64,000 nt of DNA from Micromussa lordhowensis (taxonomy: Eukaryota; Cnidaria; Anthozoa; Scleractinia; Lobophylliidae): assembly GCA_964020085.1 (NCBI GenBank), contig CAXHUQ010000973.1, positions 1 through 64,000 of the forward strand, written 5' to 3'. A program made the translations under genes and the position numbers. The notes under the pieces are model-generated. The model saw only the letters and a list, made by a program, of their open reading frames with translations. It had not been told where the DNA came from and searched no databases. This document shows positions 21,649-35,626 of this stretch, piece by piece (position 1 is the stretch's first letter; each line of letters begins with the position of its first letter).

Positions 21649-24160
21649 CTCCCGGGGTCGGTCCGGGTCCAAATGCGAAGTATCGGAGCTGCGCAAAATC
21701 TCGCACTATGGTAATCAGCCCGGCAGATCCCCAGGCATGGCCGGCTGGCTCCCTAGTTAGCCGAGCTTGACGCGTGTCGCAACTTGGCAAACTAATGGCA
21801 CCAAAGCACTCCTGGGGTCGGTCCGGGTCCACATGCAAAGTTTCGGAGCTGCGCGAAATCTCGCACTATGCTAACCAGCCCGTTTGCTAATTAGCCCAAC
21901 TTTGCGCGCGTCGCAACTTTGCAAACTAATACCACCAAAGCACTCCCGGGGTCGGTCCGGGTCCAAATGCGAAGTATCGGAGCTGCGCAAAATCTCGCAC
22001 TATGCTAATCAGCCCGGCAGATCCCCAGGCGTGGCCGGCTGGCTCCCTAGTTAGCCGAGCTTGACGCGTGTCGCAACTTGGCAAACTAATGGCACCAAAG
22101 CACTCCTGGGGTCGGTCCGGGTCCACATGCAAAGTTTCGGAGCTGCGCGAAATCTCGCACTATGCTAACCAGCCCGTTTGCTAATTAGCCCAACTTTGCG
22201 CGCGTCGCAACTTTGCAAACTAATACCACCAAAGCACTCCCGGGGTCGGTCCGGGTCCAAATGCGAAGTATCGGAGCTGCGCAAAATCTCGCACTATGCT
22301 AATCAGCCCGGCAGAACCCCAGGCGTGGCCGGCAGGCTCCCTAGTTAGCCGAGCTTGACGCGTGTCGCAACTTGGCAAACTAATGGCACCAAAGCACTCC
22401 TGGGGTCGGTCCGGGTCCACATGCAAAGTTTCGGAGCTGCGCGAAATCTCGCACTATGCTAACCAGCCCGTTTGCTAATTAGCCCAACTTTGCGCGCGTC
22501 GCAACTTTGCAAACTAATACCACCAAAGCACTCCCGGGGTCGGTCCGGGTCCAAATGCGAAGTATCGGAGCTGCGCAAAATCTCGCACTATGCTAATCAG
22601 CCCGGCAGATCCCCAGGCGTGGCCGGCTGGCTCCCTAGTTAGCCGAGCTTGACGCGTGTCGCAACTTGGCAAACTAATGGCACCAAAGCACTCCTGGGGT
22701 CGGTCCGGGTCCACATGCAAAGTTTCGGAGCTGCGCGAAATCTCGCACTATGCTAACCAGCCCGTTTGCTAATTAGCCCAACTTTGCGCGCGTCGCAACT
22801 TTGCAAACTAATACCACCAAAGCACTCCCGGGGTCGGTCCGGGTCCAAATGCGAAGTATCGGAGCTGCGCAAAATCTCGCACTATGCTAATCAGCCCGGC
22901 AGATCCGCAGGCGTGGCCGGCTGGCTCCCTAGTTAGCCGAGCTTGACGCGTGTCGCAACTTGGCAAACTAATGGCACCAAAGCACTCCTGGGGTCGGTCC
23001 GGGTCCACATGCAAAGTTTCGGAGCTGCGCGAAATCTCGCACTATGCTAACCAGCCCGTTTGCTAATTAGCCCAACTTTGCGCGCGTCGCAACTTTGCAA
23101 ACTAATACCACCAAAGCACTCCCGGGGTCGGTCCGGGTCCAAATGCGAAGTATCGGAGCTGCGCAAAATCTCGCACTATGCTAATCAGCCCGGCAGATCC
23201 CCAGGCGTGGCCGGCTGGCTCCCTAGTTAGCCGAGCTTGACGCGTGTCGCAACTTGGCAAACTAATGGCACCAAAGCACTCCTGGGGTCGGTCCGGCTCC
23301 ACATGCATAGTTTCGGATTTGCGCGAAATCTCGCACTATGCTAACCAGCCCGTTTGCTGATTAGCCCAACTTTGCGCGCGTCGCAACTTTGCAAACTAAT
23401 ACCACCAAAGCACTCCCGGGGTCGGTCCGAGTCCAAATGCGAAGTATCGGAGCTGCGCAAAATCTCGCACTATGCTAATCAGCCCGGCAGATCCCCAGGC
23501 GTGGCCGGCTGGCTCCCTAGTTAGCCGAGCTTGACGCGTGTCGCAACTTGGCAAACTAATGGCACCAAAGCACTCCTGGGGTCGGTCCGGGTCCACATGC
23601 AAAGTTTCGGAGCTGCGCGAAATCTCGCACTATGCTAACCAGCCCGTTTGCTAATTAGCCCAACTTTGCGCGCGTCGCAACTTTGCAAACTAATACCACA
23701 AGAGCACTCCCGGGGTCGGTCCGGGTCCAAATGCGAAGTATCGGAGCTGCGCAAAATCTCGCACTATGCTAATCAGCCCGGTAGATCCCCAGGCATGGCC
23801 GGCTGGCTCCCTAGTTAGCCGAGCTTGACGCGTGTCGCAACTTGGCAAACTAATGGCACCAAAGCACTCCTGGGGTCGGTCCGGGTCCACATGCAAAGTT
23901 TCGGAGCTGCGCGAAATCTCGCACTATGCTAACCAGCCCGTTTGCTAATTAGCCCAACTTTGCGCGCGTCGCAACTTTGCAAACTAATACCACCAAAGCA
24001 CTCCCGGGGTCGGTCCGGGTCCAAATGCGAAGTATCGGAGCTGCGCAAAATCTCGCACTATGCTAATCAGCCCGGCAGATCCCCAGGCGTGGCCGGGTGG
24101 CTCCCTAGTTAGCCGAGCTTGACGTGTGTCGCAACTTGGCAAACTAATGGCACCAAAGCA

Positions 24161-24320
24161 CTCCTGGGGTCGGTCCGGGTCCACATGCAAAGTTTCGGAG
24201 CTGCGCGAAATCTCGCACTATGCTAATCAGCCCGGCAGATCCCCAGGCGTTGCCGGCTGGCTCCCTAGTTAGCCGAGCTTGACGTGTGTCGCAACTTGGC
24301 AAACTAATGGCACCAAAGCA
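24161..24320 (+). repeat. B/A hybrid monomer, lineage 1
   Basis: Part of the second full 4,864-bp repeat, preceded by Q-P. It is the counterpart of 4571-4730 at offset 19,590. Confidence 0.9.
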
Positions 24321-25336
24321 CTCCTGGGGTCGGTCCGGGTCCACATGCAAAGTTTCGGAGCTACGCGAAATCTCGCACTATGCTAACCAGCCCGTTTGCT
24401 AATTAGCCCAACTTTGCGCGCGTCGCAACTTTGCAAACTAATACCACCAAAGCACTCCCGGGGTCGGTCCGGGTCCAAATGCGAAGTATCGGAGCTGCGC
24501 AAAATCTCGCACTATGCTAATCAGCCCGGCAGATCCCCAGGCGTGGCCGGCTGGCTCCCTAGTTAGCCGAGCTTGACGCGTGTCGCAACTTGGCAAACTA
24601 ATGGCACCAAAGCACTCCTGGGGTCGGTCCGGGTCCACATGCAAAGTTTCGGAGCTGCGCGAAATCTCGCACTATGCTAACCAGCCCGTTTGCTAATTAG
24701 CCCAACTTTGCGCGCGTCGCAACTTTGCAAACTAATACCACCAAAGCACTCCCGGGGTCGGTCCGGGTCCAAATGCGAAGTATCGGAGCTGCGCAAAATC
24801 TCGCACTATGCTAATCAGCCCGGCAGATCCCCAGGCGTGGCCGGCTGGCTCCCTAGTTAGCCGAGCTTGACGCGTGTCGCAACTTGGCAAACTAATGGCA
24901 CCAAAGCACTCCTGGGGTCGGTCCGGGTCCACATGCAAAGTTTCGGAGCTGCGCGAAATCTCGCACTATGCTAACCAGCCCGTTTGCTAATTAGCCCAAC
25001 TTTGCGCGCGTCGCAACTTTGCAAACTAATACCACCAAAGCACTCCCGGGGTCGGTCCGGGTCCAAATGCGAAGTATCGGAGCTGCGCAAAATCTCGCAC
25101 TATGCTAATCAGCCCGGCAGATCCCCAGGCGTGGCCGGCTGGCTCCCTAGTTAGCCGAGCTTGACGCGTGTCGCAACTTGGCAAACTAATGGCACCAAAG
25201 CACTCCTGGGGTCGGTCCGGGTCCACATGCAAAGTTTCGGAGCTGCGCGAAATCTCGCACTATGCTAACCAGCCCGTTTGCTAATTAGCCCAACTTTGCG
25301 CGCGTCGCAACTTTGCAAACTAATACCACCAAAGCA

Positions 25337-27100
25337 CTCCCGGGGTCGGTCCGGGTCCAAATGCGAAGTATCGGAGCTGCGCAAAATCTCGCACTATGCT
25401 AATCAGCCCGGCAGATCCCCAGGCGTGGCCGGCTGGCTACCTAGTTAGCCGAGCTTGACGCGTGTCGCAACTTGGCAAACTAATGGCACCAAAGCACTCC
25501 TGGGGTCGGTCCGGGTCCACATGCAAAGTTTCGGAGCTGCGCGAACTCTCGCACTATGCTAACCAGCCCGTTTGCTAATTAGCCCAACTTTGCGCGCGTC
25601 GCAACTTTGCAAACTTATACCACCAGAGCACTCCCGGGGTCGGTCCGGGTCCAAATGCGAAGTATCGGAGCTGCGCAAAATCTCGCACTATGCTAATCAG
25701 CCTGGCAGATCCCCAGGCGTGGCCGGCTGGCTCCCTAGTTAGCCGAGCTTGACGCGTGTCGCAACTTGGCAAACTAATGGCACCAAAGCACTCCTGGGGT
25801 CGGTCCGGGTCCACATGCAAAGTTTCGGAGCTGCGCGAAATCTCGCACTATGCTAACCAGCCCGTTTGCTAATTAGCCCAACTTTGCGCGCGTCGCAACT
25901 TTGCAAACTAATACCACCAAAGCACTCCCGGGGTCGGTCCGGGTCCAAATGCGAAGTATCGGAGCTGCGCAAAATCTCGCACTATGCTAATCAGCCCGGC
26001 AGAACCCCAGGCGTGGCCGGCTGGCTCCCTAGTTAGCCGAGCTTGACGCGTGTCGCAACTTGGCAAACTAATGGCACCAAAGCACTCCTGGGGTCGGTCC
26101 GGGTCCACATGCAAAGTTTCGGAGCTGCGCGAAATCTCGCACTATGCTAACCAGCCTGTTTGCTAATTAGCCCAACTTTGCGCGCGTCGCAACTTTGCAA
26201 ACTAATACCACCAAAGCACTCCCGGGGTCGGTCCGGGTCCAAATGCGAAGTATCGGAGCTGCGCAAAATCTCGCACTATGCTAATCAGCCCGGCAGATCC
26301 CCAGGCGTGGCCGGCTGGCTCCCTAGTTAGCCGAGCTTGACGCGTGTCGCAACTTGGCAAACTAATGGCACCAAAGCACTCCTGGGGTCGGTCCGGCTCC
26401 ACATGCATAGTTTCGGATTTGCGCGAAATCTCGCACTATGCTAACCAGCCCGTTTGCTGATTAGCCGAACTTTGCGCGCGTCGCAACTTTGCAAACTAAT
26501 ACCACCAAAGCACTCCCGGGGTCGGTCCGGGTCCAAATGCGAAGTATCGGAGCTGCGCAAAATCTCGCACTATGCTAATCAGCCCGGCAGATCCCCAGGC
26601 GTGGCCGGCTGGCTCCCTAGTTAGCCGAGCTTGACGCGTGTCGCAACTTGGCAAACTAATGGCACCAAAGCACTCCTGGGGTCGGTCCGGGTCCACATGC
26701 AAAGTTTCGGAGCTGCGCGAAATCTCGCACTATGCTAACCAGCCCGTTTGCTAATTAGCCCAACTTTGCGCGCGTCGCAACTTTGCAAACTAATACCACC
26801 AAAGCACTCCCGGGGTCGGTCCGGGTCCAAATGCGAAGTATCGGAGCTGCGCAAAATCTCGCACTATGCTAATCAGCCCGGCAGATCCCCAGGCGTGGCC
26901 GGCTGGCTCCCTAGTTAGCCGAGCTTGACGCGTGTCGCAACTTGGCAAACTAATGGCACCAAAGCACTCCTGGGGTCGGTCCGGGTCCACATGCAAAGTT
27001 TCGGAGCTGCGCGAAATCTCGCACTATGCTAACCAGCCCGTTTGCTAATTAGCCCAACTTTGCGCGCGTCGCAACTTTGCAAACTAATACCACCAAAGCA
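25337..27100 (+). repeat. Six-dimer X-R-N-E-S-S block inserted relative to the first copy
   Basis: This 1,764-bp block (X 25337, R 25631, N 25925, E 26219, then two S) lies between the end of the 4,864-bp repeat and the next X at 27101. In the first copy the corresponding X (5747) leads straight into X-R-N-E-T, so one extra six-dimer unit is present here. Its X-R-N-E part also aligns with 5747-6922 at offset 19,590. Either this block or the following one can therefore be considered the inserted one. Confidence 0.78.
25631..26512 (+). repeat. R-N-E cassette 6
   Basis: Preceded by X (25337) and followed by two S dimers, then another X only 1,764 bases after the first. Confidence 0.87.
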
Positions 27101-27394
27101 CTCCCGGGGTCGGTCCGGGTCCAAATGCGAAGTATCGGAGCTGCGCAAAATCTCGCACTATGCTAATCAGCCCGGCAGATCCCCAGGCGTGGCCGGCTGG
27201 CTACCTAGTTAGCCGAGCTTGACGCGTGTCGCAACTTGGCAAACTAATGGCACCAAAGCACTCCTGGGGTCGGTCCGGGTCCACATGCAAAGTTTCGGAG
27301 CTGCGCGAACTCTCGCACTATGCTAACCAGCCCGTTTGCTAATTAGCCCAACTTTGCGCGCGTCGCAACTTTGCAAACTTATACCACCAGAGCA

Positions 27395-28276
27395 CTCCCG
27401 GGGTCGGTCCGGGTCCAAATGCGAAGTATCGGAGCTGCGCAAAATCTCGCACTATGCTAATCAGCCTGGCAGATCCCCAGGCGTGGCCGGCTGGCTCCCT
27501 AGTTAGCCGAGCTTGACGCGTGTCGCAACTTGGCAAACTAATGGCACCAAAGCACTCCTGGGGTCGGTCCGGGTCCACATGCAAAGTTTCGGAGCTGCGC
27601 GAAATCTCGCACTATGCTAACCAGCCCGTTTGCTAATTAGCCCAACTTTGCGCGCGTCGCAACTTTGCAAACTAATACCACCAAAGCACTCCCGGGGTCG
27701 GTCCGGGTCCAAATGCGAAGTATCGGAGCTGCGCAAAATCTCGCACTATGCTAATCAGCCCGGCAGAACCCCAGGCGTGGCCGGCTGGCTCCCTAGTTAG
27801 CCGAGCTTGACGCGTGTCGCAACTTGGCAAACTAATGGCACCAAAGCACTCCTGGGGTCGGTCCGGGTCCACATGCAAAGTTTCGGAGCTGCGCGAAATC
27901 TCGCACTATGCTAACCAGCCTGTTTGCTAATTAGCCCAACTTTGCGCGCGTCGCAACTTTGCAAACTAATACCACCAAAGCACTCCCGGGGTCGGTCCGG
28001 GTCCAAATGCGAAGTATCGGAGCTGCGCAAAATCTCGCACTATGCTAATCAGCCCGGCAGATCCCCAGGCGTGGCCGGCTGGCTCCCTAGTTAGCCGAGC
28101 TTGACGCGTGTCGCAACTTGGCAAACTAATGGCACCAAAGCACTCCTGGGGTCGGTCCGGCTCCACATGCATAGTTTCGGATTTGCGCGAAATCTCGCAC
28201 TATGCTAACCAGCCCGTTTGCTGATTAGCCGAACTTTGCGCGCGTCGCAACTTTGCAAACTAATACCACCAAAGCA
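27395..28276 (+). repeat. R-N-E cassette 7
   Basis: Preceded by X (27101) and followed by a T dimer with 'ctacgcg' and 'gcgtgcgtc'. It therefore corresponds to the cassette at 6041-6922 (offset 21,354). Confidence 0.87.
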
Positions 28277-30040
28277 CTCCCGGGGTCGGTCCGGGTCCAA
28301 ATGCGAAGTATCGGAGCTGCGCAAAATCTCGCACTATGGTAATCAGCCCGGCAGATCCCCAGGCATGGCCGGCTGGCTCCCTAGTTAGCCGAGCTTGACG
28401 CGTGTCGCAACTTGGCAAACTAATGGCACCAAAGCACTCCTGGGGTCGGTCCGGGTCCACATGCAAAGTTTCGGAGCTACGCGAAATCTCGCACTATGCT
28501 AACCAGCCCGTTTGCTAATTAGCCCAACTTTGCGTGCGTCGCAACTTTGCAAACTAATACCACCAAAGCACTCCCGGGGTCGGTCCGGGTCCAAATGCGA
28601 AGTATCGGAGCTGCGCAAAATCTCGCACTATGCTAATCAGCCCGGCAGATCCCCAGGCGTGGCCGGCTGGCTCCCTAGTTAGCCGAGCTTGACGCGTGTC
28701 GCAACTTGGCAAACTAATGGCACCAAAGCACTCCTGGGGTCGGTCCGGGTCCACATGCAAAGTTTCGGAGCTGCGCGAAATCTCGCACTATGCTAACCAG
28801 CCCGTTTGCTAATTAGCCCAACTTTGCGCGCGTCGCAACTTTGCAAACTAATACCACCAAAGCACTCCCGGGGTCGGTCCGGGTCCAAATGCGAAGTATC
28901 GGAGCTGCGCAAAATCTCGCACTATGCTAATCAGCCCGGCAGATCCCCAGGCGTGGCCGGCTGGCTCCCTAGTTAGCCGAGCTTGACGCGTGTCGCAACT
29001 TGGCAAACTAATGGCACCAAAGCACTCCTGGGGTCGGTCCGGGTCCACATGCAAAGTTTCGGAGCTGCGCGAAATCTCGCACTATGCTAACCAGCCCGTT
29101 TGCTAATTAGCCCAACTTTGCGCGCGTCGCAACTTTGCAAACTAATACCACCAAAGCACTCCCGGGGTCGGTCCGGGTCCAAATGCGAAGTATCGGAGCT
29201 GCGCAAAATCTCGCACTATGCTAATCAGCCCGGCAGATCCCCAGGCGTGGCCGGCTGGCTCCCTAGTTAGCCGAGCTTGACGCGTGTCGCAACTTGGCAA
29301 ACTAATGGCACCAAAGCACTCCTGGGGTCGGTCCGGGTCCACATGCAAAGTTTCGGAGCTGCGCGAAATCTCGCACTATGCTAACCAGCCCGTTTGCTAA
29401 TTAGCCCAACTTTGCGCGCGTCGCAACTTTGCAAACTAATACCACCAAAGCACTCCCGGGGTCGGTCCGGGTCCAAATGCGAAGTATCGGAGCTGCGCAA
29501 AATCTCGCACTATGCTAATCAGCCCGGCAGATCCCCAGGCGTGGCCGGCTGGCTCCCTAGTTAGCCGAGCTTGACGCGTGTCGCAACTTGGCAAACTAAT
29601 GGCACCAAAGCACTCCTGGGGTCGGTCCGGGTCCACATGCAAAGTTTCGGAGCTGCGCGAAATCTCGCACTATGCTAACCAGCCCGTTTGCTAATTAGCC
29701 CAACTTTGCGCGCGTCGCAACTTTGCAAACTAATACCACCAAAGCACTCCCGGGGTCGGTCCGGGTCCAAATGCGAAGTATCGGAGCTGCGCAAAATCTC
29801 GCACTATGCTAATCAGCCCGGCAGATCCCCAGGCGTGGCCGGCTGGCTACCTAGTTAGCCGAGCTTGACGCGTGTCGCAACTTGGCAAACTAATGGCACC
29901 AAAGCACTCCTGGGGTCGGTCCGGGTCCACATGCAAAGTTTCGGAGCTGCGCGAACTCTCGCACTATGCTAACCAGCCCGTTTGCTAATTAGCCCAACTT
30001 TGCGCGCGTCGCAACTTTGCAAACTTATACCACCAGAGCA

Positions 30041-30922
30041 CTCCCGGGGTCGGTCCGGGTCCAAATGCGAAGTATCGGAGCTGCGCAAAATCTCGCACTA
30101 TGCTAATCAGCCTGGCAGATCCCCAGGCGTGGCCGGCTGGCTCCCTAGTTAGCCGAGCTTGACGCGTGTCGCAACTTGGCAAACTAATGGCACCAAAGCA
30201 CTCCTGGGGTCGGTCCGGGTCCACATGCAAAGTTTCGGAGCTGCGCGAAATCTCGCACTATGCTAACCAGCCCGTTTGCTAATTAGCCCAACTTTGCGCG
30301 CGTCGCAACTTTGCAAACTAATACCACCAAAGCACTCCCGGGGTCGGTCCGGGTCCAAATGCGAAGTATCGGAGCTGCGCAAAATCTCGCACTATGCTAA
30401 TCAGCCCGGCAGAACCCCAGGCGTGGCCGGCTGGCTCCCTAGTTAGCCGAGCTTGACGCGTGTCGCAACTTGGCAAACTAATGGCACCAAAGCACTCCTG
30501 GGGTCGGTCCGGGTCCACATGCAAAGTTTCGGAGCTGCGCGAAATCTCGCACTATGCTAACCAGCCTGTTTGCTAATTAGCCCAACTTTGCGCGCGTCGC
30601 AACTTTGCAAACTAATACCACCAAAGCACTCCCGGGGTCGGTCCGGGTCCAAATGCGAAGTATCGGAGCTGCGCAAAATCTCGCACTATGCTAATCAGCC
30701 CGGCAGATCCCCAGGCGTGGCCGGCTGGCTCCCTAGTTAGCCGAGCTTGACGCGTGTCGCAACTTGGCAAACTAATGGCACCAAAGCACTCCTGGGGTCG
30801 GTCCGGCTCCACATGCATAGTTTCGGATTTGCGCGAAATCTCGCACTATGCTAACCAGCCCGTTTGCTGATTAGCCGAACTTTGCGCGCGTCGCAACTTT
30901 GCAAACTAATACCACCAAAGCA
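30041..30922 (+). repeat. R-N-E cassette 8
   Basis: Preceded by X (29747), the last X in the window. It corresponds to 8687-9568 at offset 21,354 but lacks that copy's 'gtcacaac' change. Confidence 0.87.
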
Positions 30923-33900
30923 CTCCCGGGGTCGGTCCGGGTCCAAATGCGAAGTATCGGAGCTGCGCAAAATCTCGCACTATGCTAATCAGCCCGGCAG
31001 ATCCCCAGGCATGGCCGGCTGGCTCCCTAGTTAGCCGAGCTTGACGCGTGTCGCAACTTGGCAAACTAATGGCACCAAAGCACTCCTGGGGTCGGTCCGG
31101 GTCCACATGCAAAGTTTCGGAGCTACGCGAAATCTCGCACTATGCTAACCAGCCCGTTTGCTAATTAGCCCAACTTTGCGCGCGTCGCAACTTTGCAAAC
31201 TAATACCACCAAAGCACTCCCGGGGTCGGTCCGGGTCCAAATGCGAAGTATCGGAGCTGCGCAAAATCTCGCACTATGCTAATCAGCCCGGCAGATCCCC
31301 AGGCGTGGCCGGCTGGCTCCCTAGTTAGCCGAGCTTGACGCGTGTCGCAACTTGGCAAACTAATGGCACCAAAGCACTCCTGGGGTCGGTCCGGGTCCAC
31401 ATGCAAAGTTTCGGAGCTGCGCGAAATCTCGCACTATGCTAACCAGCCCGTTTGCTAATTAGCCCAACTTTGCGCGCGTCGCAACTTTGCAAACTAATAC
31501 CACCAAAGCACTCCCGGGGTCGGTCCGGGTCCAAATGCGAAGTATCGGAGCTGCGCAAAATCTCGCACTATGCTAATCAGCCCGGCAGATCCCCAGGCGT
31601 GGCCGGCTGGCTCCCTAGTTAGCCGAGCTTGACGCGTGTCGCAACTTGGCAAACTAATGGCACCAAAGCACTCCTGGGGTCGGTCCGGCTCCACATGCAT
31701 AGTTTCGGATTTGCGCGAAATCTCGCACTATGCTAACCAGCCCGTTTGCTGATTAGCCGAACTTTGCGCGCGTCGCAACTTTGCAAACTAATACCACCAA
31801 AGCACTCCCGGGGTCGGTCCGGGTCCAAATGCGAAGTATCGGAGCTGCGCAAAATCTCGCACTATGCTAATCAGCCCGGCAGATCCCCAGGCATGGCCGG
31901 CTGGCTCCCTAGTTAGCCGAGCTTGACGCGTGTCGCAACTTGGCAAACTAATGGCACCAAAGCACTCCTGGGGTCGGTCCGGGTCCACATGCAAAGTTTC
32001 GGAGCTACGCGAAATCTCGCACTATGCTAACCAGCCCGTTTGCTAATTAGCCCAACTTTGCGCGCGTCGCAACTTTGCAAACTAATACCACCAAAGCACT
32101 CCCGGGGTCGGTCCGGGTCCAAATGCGAAGTATCGGAGCTGCGCAAAATCTCGCACTATGCTAATCAGCCCGGCAGATCCCCAGGCGTGGCCGGCTGGCT
32201 CCCTAGTTAGCCGAGCTTGACGCGTGTCGCAACTTGGCAAACTAATGGCACCAAAGCACTCCTGGGGTCGGTCCGGGTCCACATGCAAAGTTTCGGAGCT
32301 GCGCGAAATCTCGCACTATGCTAACCAGCCCGTTTGCTAATTAGCCCAACTTTGCGCGCGTCGCAACTTTGCAAACTAATACCACCAAAGCACTCCCGGG
32401 GTCGGTCCGGGTCCAAATGCGAAGTATCGGAGCTGCGCAAAATCTCGCACTATGCTAATCAGCCCGGCAGATCCCCAGGCGTGGCCGGCTGGCTCCCTAG
32501 TTAGCCGAGCTTGACGCGTGTCGCAACTTGGCAAACTAATGGCACCAAAGCACTCCTGGGGTCGGTCCGGGTCCACATGCAAAGTTTCGGAGCTGCGCGA
32601 AATCTCGCACTATGCTAACCAGCCCGTTTGCTAATTAGCCCAACTTTGCGCGCGTCGCAACTTTGCAAACTAATACCACCAAAGCACTCCCGGGGTCGGT
32701 CCGGGTCCAAATGCGAAGTATCGGAGCTGCGCAAAATCTCGCACTATGCTAATCAGCCCGGCAGATCCCCAGGCGTGGCCGGCTGGCTCCCTAGTTAGCC
32801 GAGCTTGACGCGTGTCGCAACTTGGCAAACTAATGGCACCAAAGCACTCCTGGGGTCGGTCCGGGTCCACATGCAAAGTTTCGGAGCTGCGCGAAATCTC
32901 GCACTATGCTAACCAGCCCGTTTGCTAATTAGCCCAACTTTGCGCGCGTCGCAACTTTGCAAACTAATACCACCAAAGCACTCCCGGGGTCGGTCCGGGT
33001 CCAAATGCGAAGTATCGGAGCTGCGCAAAATCTCGCACTATGCTAATCAGCCCGGCAGATCCCCAGGCGTGGCCGGCTGGCTCCCTAGTTAGCCGAGCTT
33101 GACGCGTGTCGCAACTTGGCAAACTAATGGCACCAAAGCACTCCTGGGGTCGGTCCGGCTCCACATGCATAGTTTCGGATTTGCGCGAAATCTCGCACTA
33201 TGCTAACCAGCCCGTTTGCTGATTAGCCGAACTTTGCGCGCGTCGCAACTTTGCAAACTAATACCACCAAAGCACTCCCGGGGTCGGTCCGGGTCCAAAT
33301 GCGAAGTATCGGAGCTGCGCAAAATCTCGCACTATGCTAATCAGCCCGGCAGATCCCCAGGCGTGGCCGGCTGGCTCCCTAGTTAGCCGAGCTTGACGCG
33401 TGTCGCAACTTGGCAAACTAATGGCACCAAAGCACTCCTGGGGTCGGTCCGGGTCCACATGCAAAGTTTCGGAGCTACGCGAAATCTCGCACTATGCTAA
33501 CCAGCCCGTTTGCTAATTAGCCCAACTTTGCGCGCGTCGCAACTTTGCAAACTAATACCACCAAAGCACTCCCGGGGTCGGTCCGGGTCCAAATGCGAAG
33601 TATCGGAGCTGCGCAAAATCTCGCACTATGCTAATCAGCCCGGCAGATCCCCAGGCGTGGCCGGCTGGCTCCCTAGTTAGCCGAGCTTGACGCGTGTCGC
33701 AACTTGGCAAACTAATGGCACCAAAGCACTCCTGGGGTCGGTCCGGGTCCACATGCAAAGTTTCGGAGCTGCGCGAAATCTCGCACTATGCTAACCAGCC
33801 CGTTTGCTAATTAGCCCAACTTTGCGCGCGTCGCAACTTTGCAAACTAATACCACCAAAGCACTCCCGGGGTCGGTCCGGGTCCAAATGCGAAGTATCGG

Positions 33901-34744
33901 AGCTGCGCAAAATCTCGCACTATGCTAATCAGCCCGGCAGATCCCCAGGCGTGGCCGGCTGGCTCCCTAGTTAGCCGAGCTTGACGCGTGTCGCAACTTG
34001 GCAAACTAATGGCACCAAAGCACTCCTGGGGTCGGTCCGGGTCCACATGCAAAGTTTCGGAGCTGCGCGAAATCTCGCACTATGCTAACCAGCCCGTTTG
34101 CTAATTAGCCCAACTTTGCGCGCGTCGCAACTTTGCAAACTAATACCACCAAAGCACTCCCGGGGTCGGTCCGGGTCCAAATGCGAAGTATCGGAGCTGC
34201 GCAAAATCTCGCACTATGCTAATCAGCCCGGCAGATCCCCAGGCGTGGCCGGCTGGCTCCCTAGTTAGCCGAGCTTGACGCGTGTCGCAACTTGGCAAAC
34301 TAATGGCACCAAAGCACTCCTGGGGTCGGTCCGGGTCCACATGCAAAGTTTCGGAGCTGCGCGAAATCTCGCACTATGCTAACCAGCCCGTTTGCTAATT
34401 AGCCCAACTTTGCGCGCGTCGCAACTTTGCAAACTAATACCACCAAAGCACTCCCGGGGTCGGTCCGGGTCCAAATGCGAAGTATCGGAGCTGCGCAAAA
34501 TCTCGCACTATGCTAATCAGCCCGGCAGATCCCCAGGCGTGGCCGGCTGGCTCCCTAGTTAGCCGAGCTTGACGCGTGTCGCAACTTGGCAAACTAATGG
34601 CACCAAAGCACTCCTGGGGTCGGTCCGGGTCCACATGCAAAGTTTCGGAGCTGCGCGAACTCTCGCACTATGCTAACCAGCCCGTTTGCTAATTAGCCCA
34701 ACTTTGCGCGCGTCGCAACTTTGCAAACTTATACCACCAGAGCA

Positions 34745-35626
34745 CTCCCGGGGTCGGTCCGGGTCCAAATGCGAAGTATCGGAGCTGCGCAAAATCTCGC
34801 ACTATGCTAATCAGCCTGGCAGATCCCCAGGCGTGGCCGGCTGGCTCCCTAGTTAGCCGAGCTTGACGCGTGTCGCAACTTGGCAAACTAATGGCACCAA
34901 AGCACTCCTGGGGTCGGTCCGGGTCCACATGCAAAGTTTCGGAGCTGCGCGAAATCTCGCACTATGCTAACCAGCCCGTTTGCTAATTAGCCCAACTTTG
35001 CGCGCGTCGCAACTTTGCAAACTAATACCACCAAAGCACTCCCGGGGTCGGTCCGGGTCCAAATGCGAAGTATCGGAGCTGCGCAAAATCTCGCACTATG
35101 CTAATCAGCCCGGCAGAACCCCAGGCGTGGCCGGCTGGCTCCCTAGTTAGCCGAGCTTGACGCGTGTCGCAACTTGGCAAACTAATGGCACCAAAGCACT
35201 CCTGGGGTCGGTCCGGGTCCACATGCAAAGTTTCGGAGCTGCGCGAAATCTCGCACTATGCTAACCAGCCTGTTTGCTAATTAGCCCAACTTTGCGCGCG
35301 TCGCAACTTTGCAAACTAATACCACCAAAGCACTCCCGGGGTCGGTCCGGGTCCAAATGCGAAGTATCGGAGCTGCGCAAAATCTCGCACTATGCTAATC
35401 AGCCCGGCAGATCCCCAGGCGTGGCCGGCTGGCTCCCTAGTTAGCCGAGCTTGACGCGTGTCGCAACTTGGCAAACTAATGGCACCAAAGCACTCCTGGG
35501 GTCGGTCCGGCTCCACATGCATAGTTTCGGATTTGCGCGAAATCTCGCACTATGCTAACCAGCCCGTTTGCTGATTAGCCGAACTTTGCGCGCGTCGCAA
35601 CTTTGCAAACTAATACCACCAAAGCA
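34745..35626 (+). repeat. R-N-E cassette 9 (no X in front)
   Basis: Followed by S-Q-P-h. It corresponds to 15155-16036 at offset 19,590. The preceding dimer has standard 'ctccct' with 'gaactctcgc'. Confidence 0.87.

Larger units (their letters stand above)
20473..25336 (+). repeat. 4,864-bp higher-order repeat, copy 2
   Basis: This block has the same sixteen dimers plus hybrid, in the same order, as 883-5746, at a constant offset of 19,590. It is directly in tandem with the partial copy ending at 20472. Rare markers shared by both full copies include 'tatggtaat' with 'aggcatgg' (T), 'gatccgcagg' (C), 'gtccgagtcc' (L) and 'gacgtgtgt' in both P and h. I saw no difference between the two at the diagnostic positions. 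Confidence 0.9.
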
